The notes below the pieces were generated by a model that was not told the DNA's origin, searched no databases, and saw only the letters and a list, made by a program, of their open reading frames with translations. The position numbers and the translations under genes were made by a program. 64,000 nt of DNA from Protea cynaroides (taxonomy: Eukaryota; Streptophyta; Magnoliopsida; Proteales; Proteaceae): positions 48,624,663 to 48,688,662 of the forward strand of contig CM053270.1 in assembly GCA_028583415.1 (NCBI GenBank). The letters run 5' to 3'. Shown one piece after another: positions 22,856 through 32,348 of the stretch. Each line of letters starts with the position of its first letter. Position 1 is the first letter of the stretch.

Positions 22856-25800
22856 TGTAAGACCCGCACTCCACTAACTTGGTCTAATCGTGTCGTGCCA
22901 AGTCTTTCCATCATTTTGGACCAAGTGAACCGAGTATGTAAAGATAGATCACAAACCAGGTATGAGAATCGAGTTAAAAACACTAAAAACATACCTAAGG
23001 TCACATACCTGGGTAGGTATGGTCGACCATAAGGAAGGGAACCAAAAATCTCAAATCCAGAACCCCACGATCGATGATTTTGACCTTACGATTGACGATT
23101 TATGCGACCGTATGATCGACCGTGAGAACCCAGATCAGACTCTGAGTTTTGGAAACTTTCCTAAACTAAGGGATTGCTTTCCTAATTGAAAGAGGACTCT
23201 ATATGGAGAGTTTTACTCTATATAAAGGACATCCCTCAGCCCTTTTTCACTCTTTTAGAACATTAGTAAACCCTAGAGAAAGAAAAGGAAGAGAAGGAAG
23301 AGAAGGAGAAGAAGAAAAAGCTAAGGAGAAAAGTTTGCTGAGAAGGGATTGACTCTTTATCATAGGAAAAGGTATGAAACGAATCTCTGGAGATGTAAAC
23401 TCTAAGGAATTAGACTTCTATGGAGGATAGACAATATCAACCTATTATGATCCATGTGATTTCCTTGAAAAAATCCCAAGGAGAACCATGAGCAATGAAT
23501 TTAATGATTAGGGTTGATAAGAAACTACTAATGATGGCCATTGGATGACCTTAGAATAAAACCCATTGAAGAACAGAAGAATTTACCCAGGAGGAACTCG
23601 AATTTCATGTAGACTGTGACCAAAAATCTCAAGGTCGCAGCTACGGTCGACCATAGCATGACCAGTATGACCAGAGGATCGACCATAGGCATTCTGGAAG
23701 ATTTCAGAAATCATATGGTCACAGCTACGATCGCACTTTATGCGACCGTAGGGTATCGACCGTAGACAGTAAGGTCGATACAGCATGAGATCATAGGACC
23801 AATCAGGCACCTATCAGTGCTCTGTTTTGATTTTTTACTACTGTAACATGTCACATATGAACACTAACTTAAATTCATATAACTTTTAGGTTGTTAAATC
23901 AATTCAAAGAGAATTTCAAGGCTTGCTAGGACATCGAGAATTGTTAAAAGGTGAGGGAACAAGACCTAAACTAATTGGTTAATAACAAACTGTTTATTTT
24001 TGTTGAGTCCAATGCCATGATTGATTCTATACTTGTATGCTTATAATGTGTATCTCACATGTCATCCAATATTCCTGCTATTATTGTTCATGCATATTTA
24101 ATTCTATTATTTGTAACATGATGATGATGATGATGCTAGGAATAGACATGTGAATGTATGTGTGTGGTTGGTGTGTTGGATGTGTATCGAGCATCAGGGG
24201 GAGGACGTAGTATGGTGGTCTTCGACCTCGTCACCAGACTCTAGCTCTATGTAGTACCTACATGTAAATTTCGGGACGAAATTTCTTTTAAGGGTGGTGG
24301 AGTTGTAAGACCCGCACTCTGAAAACCCGGTCTAAACCTTGGTTTTGTGTCGCGACAGGTCTTCCGATCATCACCGAGCCTCGGACCGAGTCGACCAATT
24401 ATACCTGATTTTGGTATACCGGTCGATGGTACGGATGATGTACCGGCCCGGGTACCGGGCGTTCGAATCCTAGAAGTTTCCTAATCCTAGTAGGGTTACT
24501 AAACCCTATTTCTAGCCTATAAATACACCCTTAAACCCCTCAAATCCTTTCCATTGCTCTCCCAAACCCTAGAGAAGAGAAAGAGCTTGGAAAGGAGAAG
24601 GAGCTAGGAAGGAGAAGGAGGTGCCGCCATTACTGTTTGACGAAGCTCTCGCTACGCTGTCAAAGGTAAGTGTTTGAATCCCTCTTCTTACCCTATGATA
24701 ATTGTGTGGGTGGATCAATACCATGCAAAGTAGGTATTGATCTAAAACCCTAAATTGGCCAATAAACCCTAAGTTGCCGTCAAACCCTAGATTCGAGTTT
24801 CGAGATGATATTCATCGAAACGAGACTTGAATGAGTTGGGGATAGCTCTAACTCAAAGCCTAGACTTAGGATGGATAGGAGAAACCCGAAAATCCATGGA
24901 GGAGGATCGACGGCGGTCGAAGAACCCATGTATGGTCTTCCGGGAGACATACCGGTCGACTATACCGGTTGCACATAGTGCGACCGGTATGTTGCGACCG
25001 CTACCTCTCGGGAGGTTATACGTGGGGACCGGCTGACCCTACCGGTCGCCGGCTTTCCCTCAGAGCTGCGACCGGTACATGCCACCGGTCGGCCCGTGAG
25101 GGGTATTTGTGATCCATGTTGGTTTCCGACCAACATGAAACCCTAAATAATATATATTCTAATGAAACCCTAATATTATGTAGGCGCTGTGACTTATCGT
25201 TTGGATCTTGTGACGTGGAGCAAGTTATCGAGCGAGCGTCGGGTAAGGAATCGACCTAAACCTAATAATTAATGGACGATAAATCGTTGTTAATCATTGA
25301 ATATCTATGATGTGATATTTGTGTATATTCACATGCCATCCTTTACTTTCAATTATTATTATTTTCATGCATTCATAGGATGTGATTGTTAGGCATGTGA
25401 TTGTTTTTCGTTGGTGTGTGGAGTGGGGCATGGGCTGGGATCGCTCTTCACACTGGCACCTTTTGTAGTATTCTATCTTAACATGCTTGGTACGGATAGG
25501 GTATCCGGGGAAGATCGTGGTACGTTGGTCTCCGATATTGATGTTGTCCCGACCATCGTTGGGTGGTACTGAGGATTCCGAGTCGACGCTGCCTTGTCCA
25601 CGATGCTTTAGCTCTATCTCTATGCCGTGGGGAGTCGTGTTGGGATAGGGTCTACTGCGTATTGTTTCTATCCTAGTGGGTTAGTTGTGGATAGGGTATC
25701 GGGGAGGTGAGGTTTAGGAGGTCTCCGACCCGGCCTGCACGCTCTAGCTCTATCTCTATGCCGTAGGACGGCTGTCTGGGATAGAGCATACATTGTTGAC

Positions 25801-26908
25801 ATATAGGATTGGTTAGTTGCGAGCCCGGTTTGAAGCCGGCCGATGGGGGCTTAGGTACGGTATGGGTAGAGTATCGGGGAGGTGCGGGTATACCTTAGCT
25901 CTATCTCTATTCCATGATGGGTGTATGTGGGTTGGTGGTTGTGTGATTCTGTCTATCTCTACTCAACTCTTGCCCACTAACATCGTCGTATCACCATTAT
26001 CTTAGCATAACTATTACATCGTAGGGCATCAGGGGAGGTGGTCTTGGACCGTGTGGTCTCTGACTCTACTGGGGGGCCTTAGCTCTATCTCTATGGACGT
26101 ATTGAGGGATGCTGGGGTGAGGCCTTGAGTACAATATTTGGCATTAGGATTGGTTAGTTGCGTGCCCAGTTTACTAGCCCTCACCAATAGGGGCTTACGA
26201 GTTGGTATGGGTAGGGCATCAGGGGAAGTGTTATGCAGTGTTTGATCCGGACTCTTTAGCTTTATCTCTATTCCATGATGGGTGCATATGGGACGGTGAT
26301 GGTGTTTGATCCATTGGGTGGATTCACACACTCGTGTATAGAGGTGCGGCAGCCACCAAACCTTTCTATAGCACATTGCAAACTTATAAACCAGACCAAA
26401 GATATGAATTGAATGCATGTATATGTTTGTTAGATTGTTTTGTTTGCTCACTGAGCCGTGATGTGTGCTCATCCTTTCGACTTCGAATAGTTTTAGTTGA
26501 TGATGCAGGTCCTACCATTGAAGAATATATGAATGCGCTGACGTATGGACACATTGCTGCGATGGACGTAGAAGCTGAAGAGAATGCGCATGGTTCGTCA
26601 TGCGAGTGCAACCAATGTGTTTTTGCTTAAGTTTAGTTATAATTTAAACATCGGATATGTAATTGATTATTTATTTTTATGTCTTGTGGTTTGAAGATAA
26701 TTGGATTAAATACTTATTTATCACTGTTAGACTCTCAGTTCATTATCAGTAAGACTTCTGTTTATTTGTTTATTACTTCTGATTATTAATGTGGAATGTG
26801 TGTTTGGTTTTATATGGTAGGTACGACCTATGCGAAATCCTGGGTGAACTGTTGGTTTATTGGCGGTTCATCACACCATTCTGGTTAGACCAGAATTGGG
26901 GTGTGACA
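22856..26908 (+). repeat. 3' LTR of element 1, split by a 1.7-kb foreign segment
   Basis: 22856-24250 matches 13254 to about 14630 of the 5' LTR. 25952-26908 matches about 14625-15567. Ends GGTGTGACA at 26908. Without the inserted piece it would be about 2.35 kb, the same size as the 5' LTR. TATA box at 23219-23226. The frames at 22962, 23583, 26029 and 26334 lie in LTR sequence and are not genes. Confidence 0.9.
24251..25951 (+). mobile_element. Inserted fragment of a related element: polypurine tract plus partial LTR (elements 2/3 type)
   Basis: Begins 'gtagtacctacatg', runs through an AAATTTCG/CGAAATTT polypurine-tract region, then an LTR start TGTAAGACCCGCAC at 24304. It continues through the ACCGGTCG clusters and the CTATAAATAC TATA box (24518-24527), and stops inside the LTR at 25951 without reaching its end. 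It matches element 3's 3' end (reverse complement of 34723-34780) and LTR. It is flanked by TCTAT at 24246-24250 and 25952-25956. It is therefore an internal fragment, not a solo LTR or a complete insertion. Confidence 0.8.
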
Positions 26909-26913
26909 ATATA
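26909..26913. repeat. Right target-site duplication of element 1 (ATATA)
   Basis: Pairs with ATACG at 13249-13253. Directly after it the minus-strand reading frame of element 2 resumes. Confidence 0.65.
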
Positions 26914-27420
26914 TCTGGAAACTCTCGTACTACCTCTAGATCTTCCATCTTTGGCACCTCTACAGCGACGTCGACCACAGACACTAAGTAACCCACTCCT
27001 CCCTTCTCTATGCATCTCTTAGCTTTTAGAGCAGAGAGGATCAGCTTTCGTTTCCTAGGTAACTTAGTTCCGGTGAATCTAAACCCCTTCCCTTTATCAT
27101 CCTTGAAAGCAAGCTTCCTTTCAGCACATAATAAGCTAGCTGAATGCTGGCCTAGCCAATCCATTCCTAAGATGACGTCAAAGTCTGTCATCTTGAGTTG
27201 AACCAGATTTGCTTCTAGGTTTTGCCCATCAATACTAACTGGGCATGGCCCATAGCATTTATTCAAGACCACTTCTACTCCCAACAGAGAGCAAACTAAT
27301 AAGCTTGGAGTTAAGAGCTTGACAGGTAACTCCAGTCTCTCCCCAAAAGATACAGAAACCAAGGAGTGTGTAGCCCCATAGTCAAAGAGTACTCTGGCGG
27401 GCACACCAGCTATATCTATA
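26909..27420 (-). pseudogene. Protease part of element 2 pol
   Basis: Minus strand. The aspartic protease motif reads LFDYGATHSLVS near 27385, where related copies have FDSGA, so the residue after Asp has changed. Downstream are VILGMDWLGQHSA, the RKRKLILSALKAKRC linker and EVVREFPDI, at which point element 1 is inserted. The open frame 26871-27404 runs into the LTR of element 1 and so has a false C-terminus. The true continuation is at 13253 and below. Confidence 0.85.
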
Positions 27421-27479
27421 GTTCCTGGAGTTTACTTATCCCTTAGTTCTACATGCTTATTCATAACAACATAGTAAGC

Positions 27480-28837
27480 AAAATAGTAAGGGATGAAATC
27501 ATACCAGTAACCACATCAGGTAATGCGACTGCCTCCTCAGTGGTGACTGCTAATATCTTCCCTTGCTGTGACGATTGTTTCCTTGGTAGAGTGCAAGTAT
27601 TTGCATAATGGCCCAATTACTGGCAGTTGAAACATTTGACGTTAAGAATTTGACCAGCTACCTGTGGTGGGGGTGCAGTAGTATTCCTTGCTGGCACCAC
27701 AGCAGACTGAGCCCTGTATGGGCGAAATGGTCTAGTGTTCTCTCCACCCGAAGTATCAGTAGCAGGCCTCTTCAGTCCCCTGTTTTGAGCAAAGAAGCTG
27801 TCTCTTTAGCTTGATTCGATCACTCTTACGATCTGCACAGCTTCGTTACACACCTTCTTCTCCAAACCCAAAACATGCTCCCGAATATCTCCTCGCAATC
27901 CCATAGTGAACCTACAAGTTTTGGTTTCCTCCTCTTACATGCTCGCTGGAGCGAAGAAAAACAACTCTTCATACCTCTGCTGGTATGCATCTATAGTCAT
28001 CTGGGATTGTTGCAGGTTGAGGAATTCCTTCTCCATTTGATCACGAAAGCTCTTAGGAAAGTACTTATCGAAGAAGGCTCCCTTGAATATTTTCCAGGTT
28101 ATTTAAGTGTGCTTCTTCTCCAAGTATGGTCGGATAGAATTCCACCAGGCATTGGCATCTTCCTTGAGCATGTGGGTAGCAATTAGCACCTTCCCATCCT
28201 CTGTACAAGTCATCAGATGGAAGTTCTTATCCATCTCAGCAACCCACTGTGCAGGCCATAATGGTTTTCCTGATTTCCCTGTGAATATAGAGGGTTTCAG
28301 TTTCAAAAATCTATCCACAGCTGGGCTTAGGTCATTTTGTCCCTGTGCACTTGTTCCATACCATGGTTGTGGGTACGGATAGATCCCTTGATAGGCAGAT
28401 GATGTTGGAAATTACTATGGTAGCTGTGGATTCTATTCTTGGCCCATCGGCCCAGTACTACCATCCACTGGCAGTGTGACATTATTTTTCCCAGACTCAA
28501 GCTTACCTTCTATAGGGATATATCCCGGTGGCCTGAACATCTTCAGCATCTCATTTAAGAACGCCTTCTGCTGAGCTTCCATCTGGTAGACCAGATTCAT
28601 CACTATAGTCTCAGAGTTGGTGTGAGGAGGGCCTGACAAGTTTGTTGGTGCTCTGTGACTTTGCCCTTCTCCACCATTCCTTATTGGTGTCCTATCCCCG
28701 TCATTCCTCATTGGGGTCCCACCTTCTGGATTCAGGTTTTGCTCCCCAATATTTTCTGCTTCCATATTGTCCTCGGCTTTATGCACCCTTGAGTGGTGAC
28801 ATTTTGGTGAACCTCTGCGACTGCTTTCGCCTGCCAT
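27480..28837 (-). pseudogene. gag pseudogene of element 2
   Basis: N-terminal part 28837-28433 starts MAGESSRRGSPK and is rich in N, P and G. The gag helical region 28318-28103 has MDRFLKLKPSIFTGK and PLWPAQWVAEMDKNF. The CCHC knuckle at about 27650-27590 reads CFNCQ-stop-LGHYANTC, so all four metal ligands remain but a stop interrupts it. Several other stops and frame changes lie between 28103 and 27650. Confidence 0.85.
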
Positions 28838-29027
28838 CTCAGATTACTTTTCCCTGTTTGGATCTGAGAAGGAGACATTATATATGAGGTACATTCGAAT
28901 GAATAGTCACATTTGTCATAATAGTGTTAGTCTTTAATAAGTGCGAGGTGAAAATCGTAATGGAAACTTTAAATCAAAAGTTTAAAAATTTTCTCAAATT
29001 TTTTTTTTCCTGGGCTTAGAATACTTG

Positions 29028-29235
29028 TCCGGTCGCAACATACCGGTCGCGGCACTATAGAACATAGTGCGACTGGTATGGTCAGGCGGACAAACCTCTC
29101 AGACTTCCCGAGGGGTACCGGTCGATATACCGGTCACATATAGTGCAACCGGTATAGTCGACAGGTCAAAAACTTCTCCCTGGCCAAGAGGTACTGGTCG
29201 ACCGGTATAGGGCAAAATCGTCGACCGATATGCCC
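29028..29235. promoter_or_regulatory. ACCGGTCG motif cluster in the divergent region, element 2
   Basis: Between gag (leftward) and the antisense gene (rightward). It holds three blocks, each with ACCGGTCG-type sites, 'atagtgcgactggtat' or 'tatagtgcaaccggta', and closing GTCGACAGGTC or GTCGACCGATA. The spelling matches the LTRs of element 3 and the inserted fragment at 24251-25951, not element 1. Confidence 0.65.
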
Positions 29236-29393
29236 AAAAAGCTTTAAAATCATGAAATTTAGACTCATTTCACACTTTTCTTCTCATTTTCTCTCCGATA
29301 GCGATTCCTCTCTGACTTGGTGAGTTGCTACAGTCCGACCGCTGCTTGTAAAAGCGATTCTTCTCTCCCAAGAGTGCTTCACAACCTCTTCAA

Positions 29394-29819
29394 GTAAGTT
29401 CTTTCCTTCCTCTTTCTCTTTTTACATCATTTCTTCATGGTTTCTTGTCTAAAAACTAGGTTTTCCTAGATTTAGAAGATTATAACCGTAGGAACTCTTC
29501 TTCTTCGGCTTAGAAATGATGTTGGGACCTCTATGGACAAAAGCCCTCAACTTATTTGAGGTTCCACCGTATGGTTTACTCAAAATCAAAATTTTTGGAA
29601 TTTTAACCTAGGTTTTGGTCAAAATTGATTTTTCTTGTAAATGTTGAATTTGTTGCTTGTTTAAGGATTATTTAGTCTCTATTTGTTGCTATATGATTAT
29701 GTAAGTCCTCCTACCCAGATTTTTGGGTAAGTTGAGGCCTTTGCTTGAAATACTATCGTTATGCTGTCAAAATTTCGAAAAATCTCGACTAATTCTCATT
29801 GTGTTACATTGTTTTGTAG
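29394..29819 (+). other. Predicted 5'-leader intron of the antisense gene (426 nt), element 2
   Basis: Donor TTCAA|GTAAGTT at 29394, acceptor TTGTTTTGTAG ending 29819, ATG at 29827. Upstream, 'gagttgctacagtccgacc' (29321-29340) is conserved in all three elements and probably lies in the first leader exon. Confidence 0.6.
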
Positions 29820-29826
29820 TTAAACA

Positions 29827-31032
29827 ATGTCTCGGCATTGTGGTGCTTGTAAGCATGCATATGCTCTAGGCATGAATTACCAGTACCCGCCTGTTCTGTA
29901 ATTTGACGAGTGGTGGTTTCGCTCGGCAGCGGCACAAGCCCGTGTCCCATGGTTCGAGGAGAAAAACATAGAGTTTGGATGCTGCGTGAACCTAAAGCAA
30001 CTCTAGCGGTTCGATGTTGAAGCAACCTTCGGTGCACTTGGGTGGTTACCAGTGATCACCTATACAGTGACTACCCGACCCAATCTGGTAAAGCACTTCT
30101 ATATTAACCTGGAGGTCGAGGGGGATATTAACGATTTCAGCCACTGTAGGGACATCCGCCTCACTAACTTTGTCAAGGGTGTTCTCATATCATTCAACAC
30201 TCACCAGCTTGCTGATCTCTTGGGGATTCCTAATGATGGTGACTTGGTTTACTGCGCTCCCAAGGTGAAAGGTTTCTTTACTGATGATCTGCGCCAGGAG
30301 GTCATAGAGCAGATTCTTATCCCAGGGGAACCCATGAAAGCAGCAAATCTACAGCCTCTTCCTCGAGTCTATTGCCGTATTATTCAGCACGACATCGTTC
30401 CTCAAAGCAGCTACTATAGCGAGGTGTCTCAGCTTACACAGTACCTCACCTATTGCGTCTGCACTAGAGAGCGGGTCTGTCTACCCTACATCATCATCAA
30501 GACCATGCTCCAGACTACCATGTCCGACCAGATAAGCAACCTTCCTTATGGCCGGCTTATCACTACACTTCTGCAGTGCCTTCGAGTGGACATGAGGGAT
30601 GAGATTGCGGTCGAGGATACCATGACATCAGACATTGACTAGGATGCCATTGTCCAGATGAAGATGGATAACTTGCCGATCAGTGATGAGGAATTAAAAG
30701 CTCTCCCACATCTGCTCAGGAGGGCAGGAGCAGCAGCAGCCAATGCAGCTTATGCGGCAAAGGTAGGGGGTGATGATGATGAACAAATGGAAGATATTCC
30801 TGCACCAGAACCCCAGCCCATACCTGCAGTAAGACCATCTCAGCCCCCTTTCGATACCGTGATGGGTATGTTTACGGAGATTCGAGATGCCCAGCACAAG
30901 ATGAACCGTGACCTAGGGTGCCTCTCCCGCAACCTCAGAGTCACTCAGGAGTAGGTACACTGACTCAGGGTCGCATATGAGCATGACTATGACTTTGCTG
31001 ACCATATTCCTCTGATGCCCCCAATCCCATGA
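29827..31032 (+). pseudogene. Antisense accessory gene of element 2, PF20167-like (frame intact, about 5 stops)
   Basis: From ATG 29827 to TGA 31030-31032 there are 1206 bases, exactly 402 codons, with no frameshift but about five in-frame stops (near 29900, 30004, 30640, 30952 and 30961). Blocks: a short C/H-containing N-terminus, GWLPVITYT, RPNLVKHFYINLE, VKGVLISFNTHQLADLLGIP, GDLVYCAP, RVYCRIIQHDIVP, LTQYLTYC, LPYIIIKTML, NLPYGRLITTLLQ, SDEELKALPHLLRRAG, an Ala-rich then acidic linker, and a C-terminal FTEIRDAQHKMNRDL helix ending PPIP. It shows the PF20167-type pattern (hydrophobic W-P, P-LV-FY-NL, LA-LLGIP). It runs antisense to gag-pol and would be transcribed towards the element's own 5' LTR. 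Confidence 0.78.
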
Positions 31033-31374
31033 CGAATCATCTTATTTTTTTCTCTCCTGATAGCACAATTTTATTATAACAGGATAACTGTCCGACTTGT
31101 GGACTGTACCCTATAGTACAATTAACTTTTCACTCCTTAGATACTTTTACTCATGATGGTAGTTTATAATATCTTATGTCTGTTAACATGGTTTATCTAG
31201 AGCATGCTGTTTTATTAATTTCATCTTTAACATAGTATATTATACTCTTAATTATTTGGTCACATATATCAAACAGATGCTTATGATGTGTTTTTATTAA
31301 AGCTTTTAATTTTTCCTATCTCAGTTCAATGACTCAGTTAAGTGCATGTATGGTCTGTTGGACAGAGCCTAAGA

Positions 31375-31386
31375 GCTCTGATACCA
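31375..31386 (-). promoter_or_regulatory. Primer binding site of element 2
   Basis: The reverse complement reads TGGTATCAGAGC, a perfect initiator tRNA-Met PBS, three bases from the LTR end at 31390. Confidence 0.92.
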
Positions 31387-31389
31387 AGT

Positions 31390-31838
31390 TGTCACACCTC
31401 AATTCTGGCTGAACCAGAAGTGTGATTAAATTGCCACTAAACCAATGGTTCACAGCAAGATCTCAATAAGACCGTATCCACTAATACAAACCATTGCACA
31501 TAACCATAATAAGAATATAAACAGCGGAAGTCTTAAATTAAATGAACTGAGTATTCTATTGATAAATAAAATAAATTATCCGATTATTCAAATACCAAAA
31601 AGTGTTCACGTAGTCCTCCACAGTATAGCCTACATCAATATCTAAAAATGTTGTATACACAAGGGTGAGCTCACAACTTAGCTCAGTAAGAAAATCAGAC
31701 AATGCAACAAACAACATGCATGAACATCACGGTTTTTAGCATTTTTTTTGGAGGGGGCACCACATCTATACACGAGTGTGTGAATCCGTCCCAATGGATC
31801 AAGCACTACTATCATCTTACATGCATACCACATGAAAT
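31390..31838 (-). repeat. Partial 5' LTR of element 2 (inner ~450 bp)
   Basis: The plus strand starts TGTCACACC, the complement of the LTR end. It includes 'tatacacgagtgtgtgaatcc', shared with the LTRs of element 1 near 15000 and 26320. Sequence becomes T-free junk at 31839, so the remaining ~1.9 kb of this LTR is not present. Confidence 0.85.
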
Positions 31839-32159
31839 AGGAGAGAGCGAAAAGGACCAGAGAGGACAACCCCCCCAAAACCCCCCCCCCCCCCAAAAAA
31901 AAAAAAAAAAAGGCCCCGAGGGGGGGGGGAACAAAAAAACCCAACAAAAACAAAAAACAAAAAAAAAACCAAAAAAAAGACGGACCCCCCCCCAAAAAAA
32001 AAACAAAAAAAGAGAAAAGGGGGGGGGGGGGGGGGGGAGGCGGGGACCCCCCCCCCCAGCCCCCCCCCCCCCCCCCCCCCGCACGAAAAAAAAAAAGGGA
32101 GAAAAAAAAAAAAAAAGGAAAAAGAAAGGAAAAAACCCAAACCCCCCAACCCACCCCCC

Positions 32160-32258
<99 letters not shown>

Positions 32259-32348
32259 AAACAAAAAACAACCCCAAAAAAAAACGAAGAGGGAAAGGCA
32301 AGGAGGGAAAAAGGACACCCAACAAAACCCCAAAAAACAGGGGGAACC
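31839..32348. other. 510-base T-free homopolymer-rich block, probable sequencing/assembly artefact
   Basis: No T occurs on the plus strand from 31839 to 32348. The block includes 97 consecutive A (32161-32257), long C runs and a 19-base G run (32019-32037). It joins two LTR fragments that should each be longer. Long frames here (Phe-, Lys- or Gly-rich, up to 246 residues) are meaningless. Confidence 0.9.

Larger units (their letters stand above)
13254..26908 (+). mobile_element. Element 1: full-length decayed Tekay-like chromovirus nested in element 2
   Basis: 5' LTR 13254-15567, PBS 15571-15582, antisense accessory gene 17130-15847, gag 18070-19310, pol 19370-22826 with chromodomain, polypurine tract 22841-22855, 3' LTR 22856-26908 (enlarged by a foreign piece at 24251-25951). 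LTRs start TGTAAGAC and end GTGTGACA. Many stops and frameshifts in gag-pol make it non-autonomous. The C-terminal chromodomain block after integrase and the initiator-Met-tRNA PBS place it with Tekay/Del-type chromoviruses. Confidence 0.92.
26909..31838 (-). mobile_element. Element 2, 5' half: protease, gag, antisense gene, PBS and partial 5' LTR
   Basis: Continuation of the fragment at 11050-13253, interrupted by element 1. In minus orientation it comprises a partial LTR (31838-31390), PBS (31386-31375), the antisense accessory gene (plus strand, 29394-31032), a motif-rich divergent region, gag (28837-27500) and protease (27420-26909). Confidence 0.9.
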
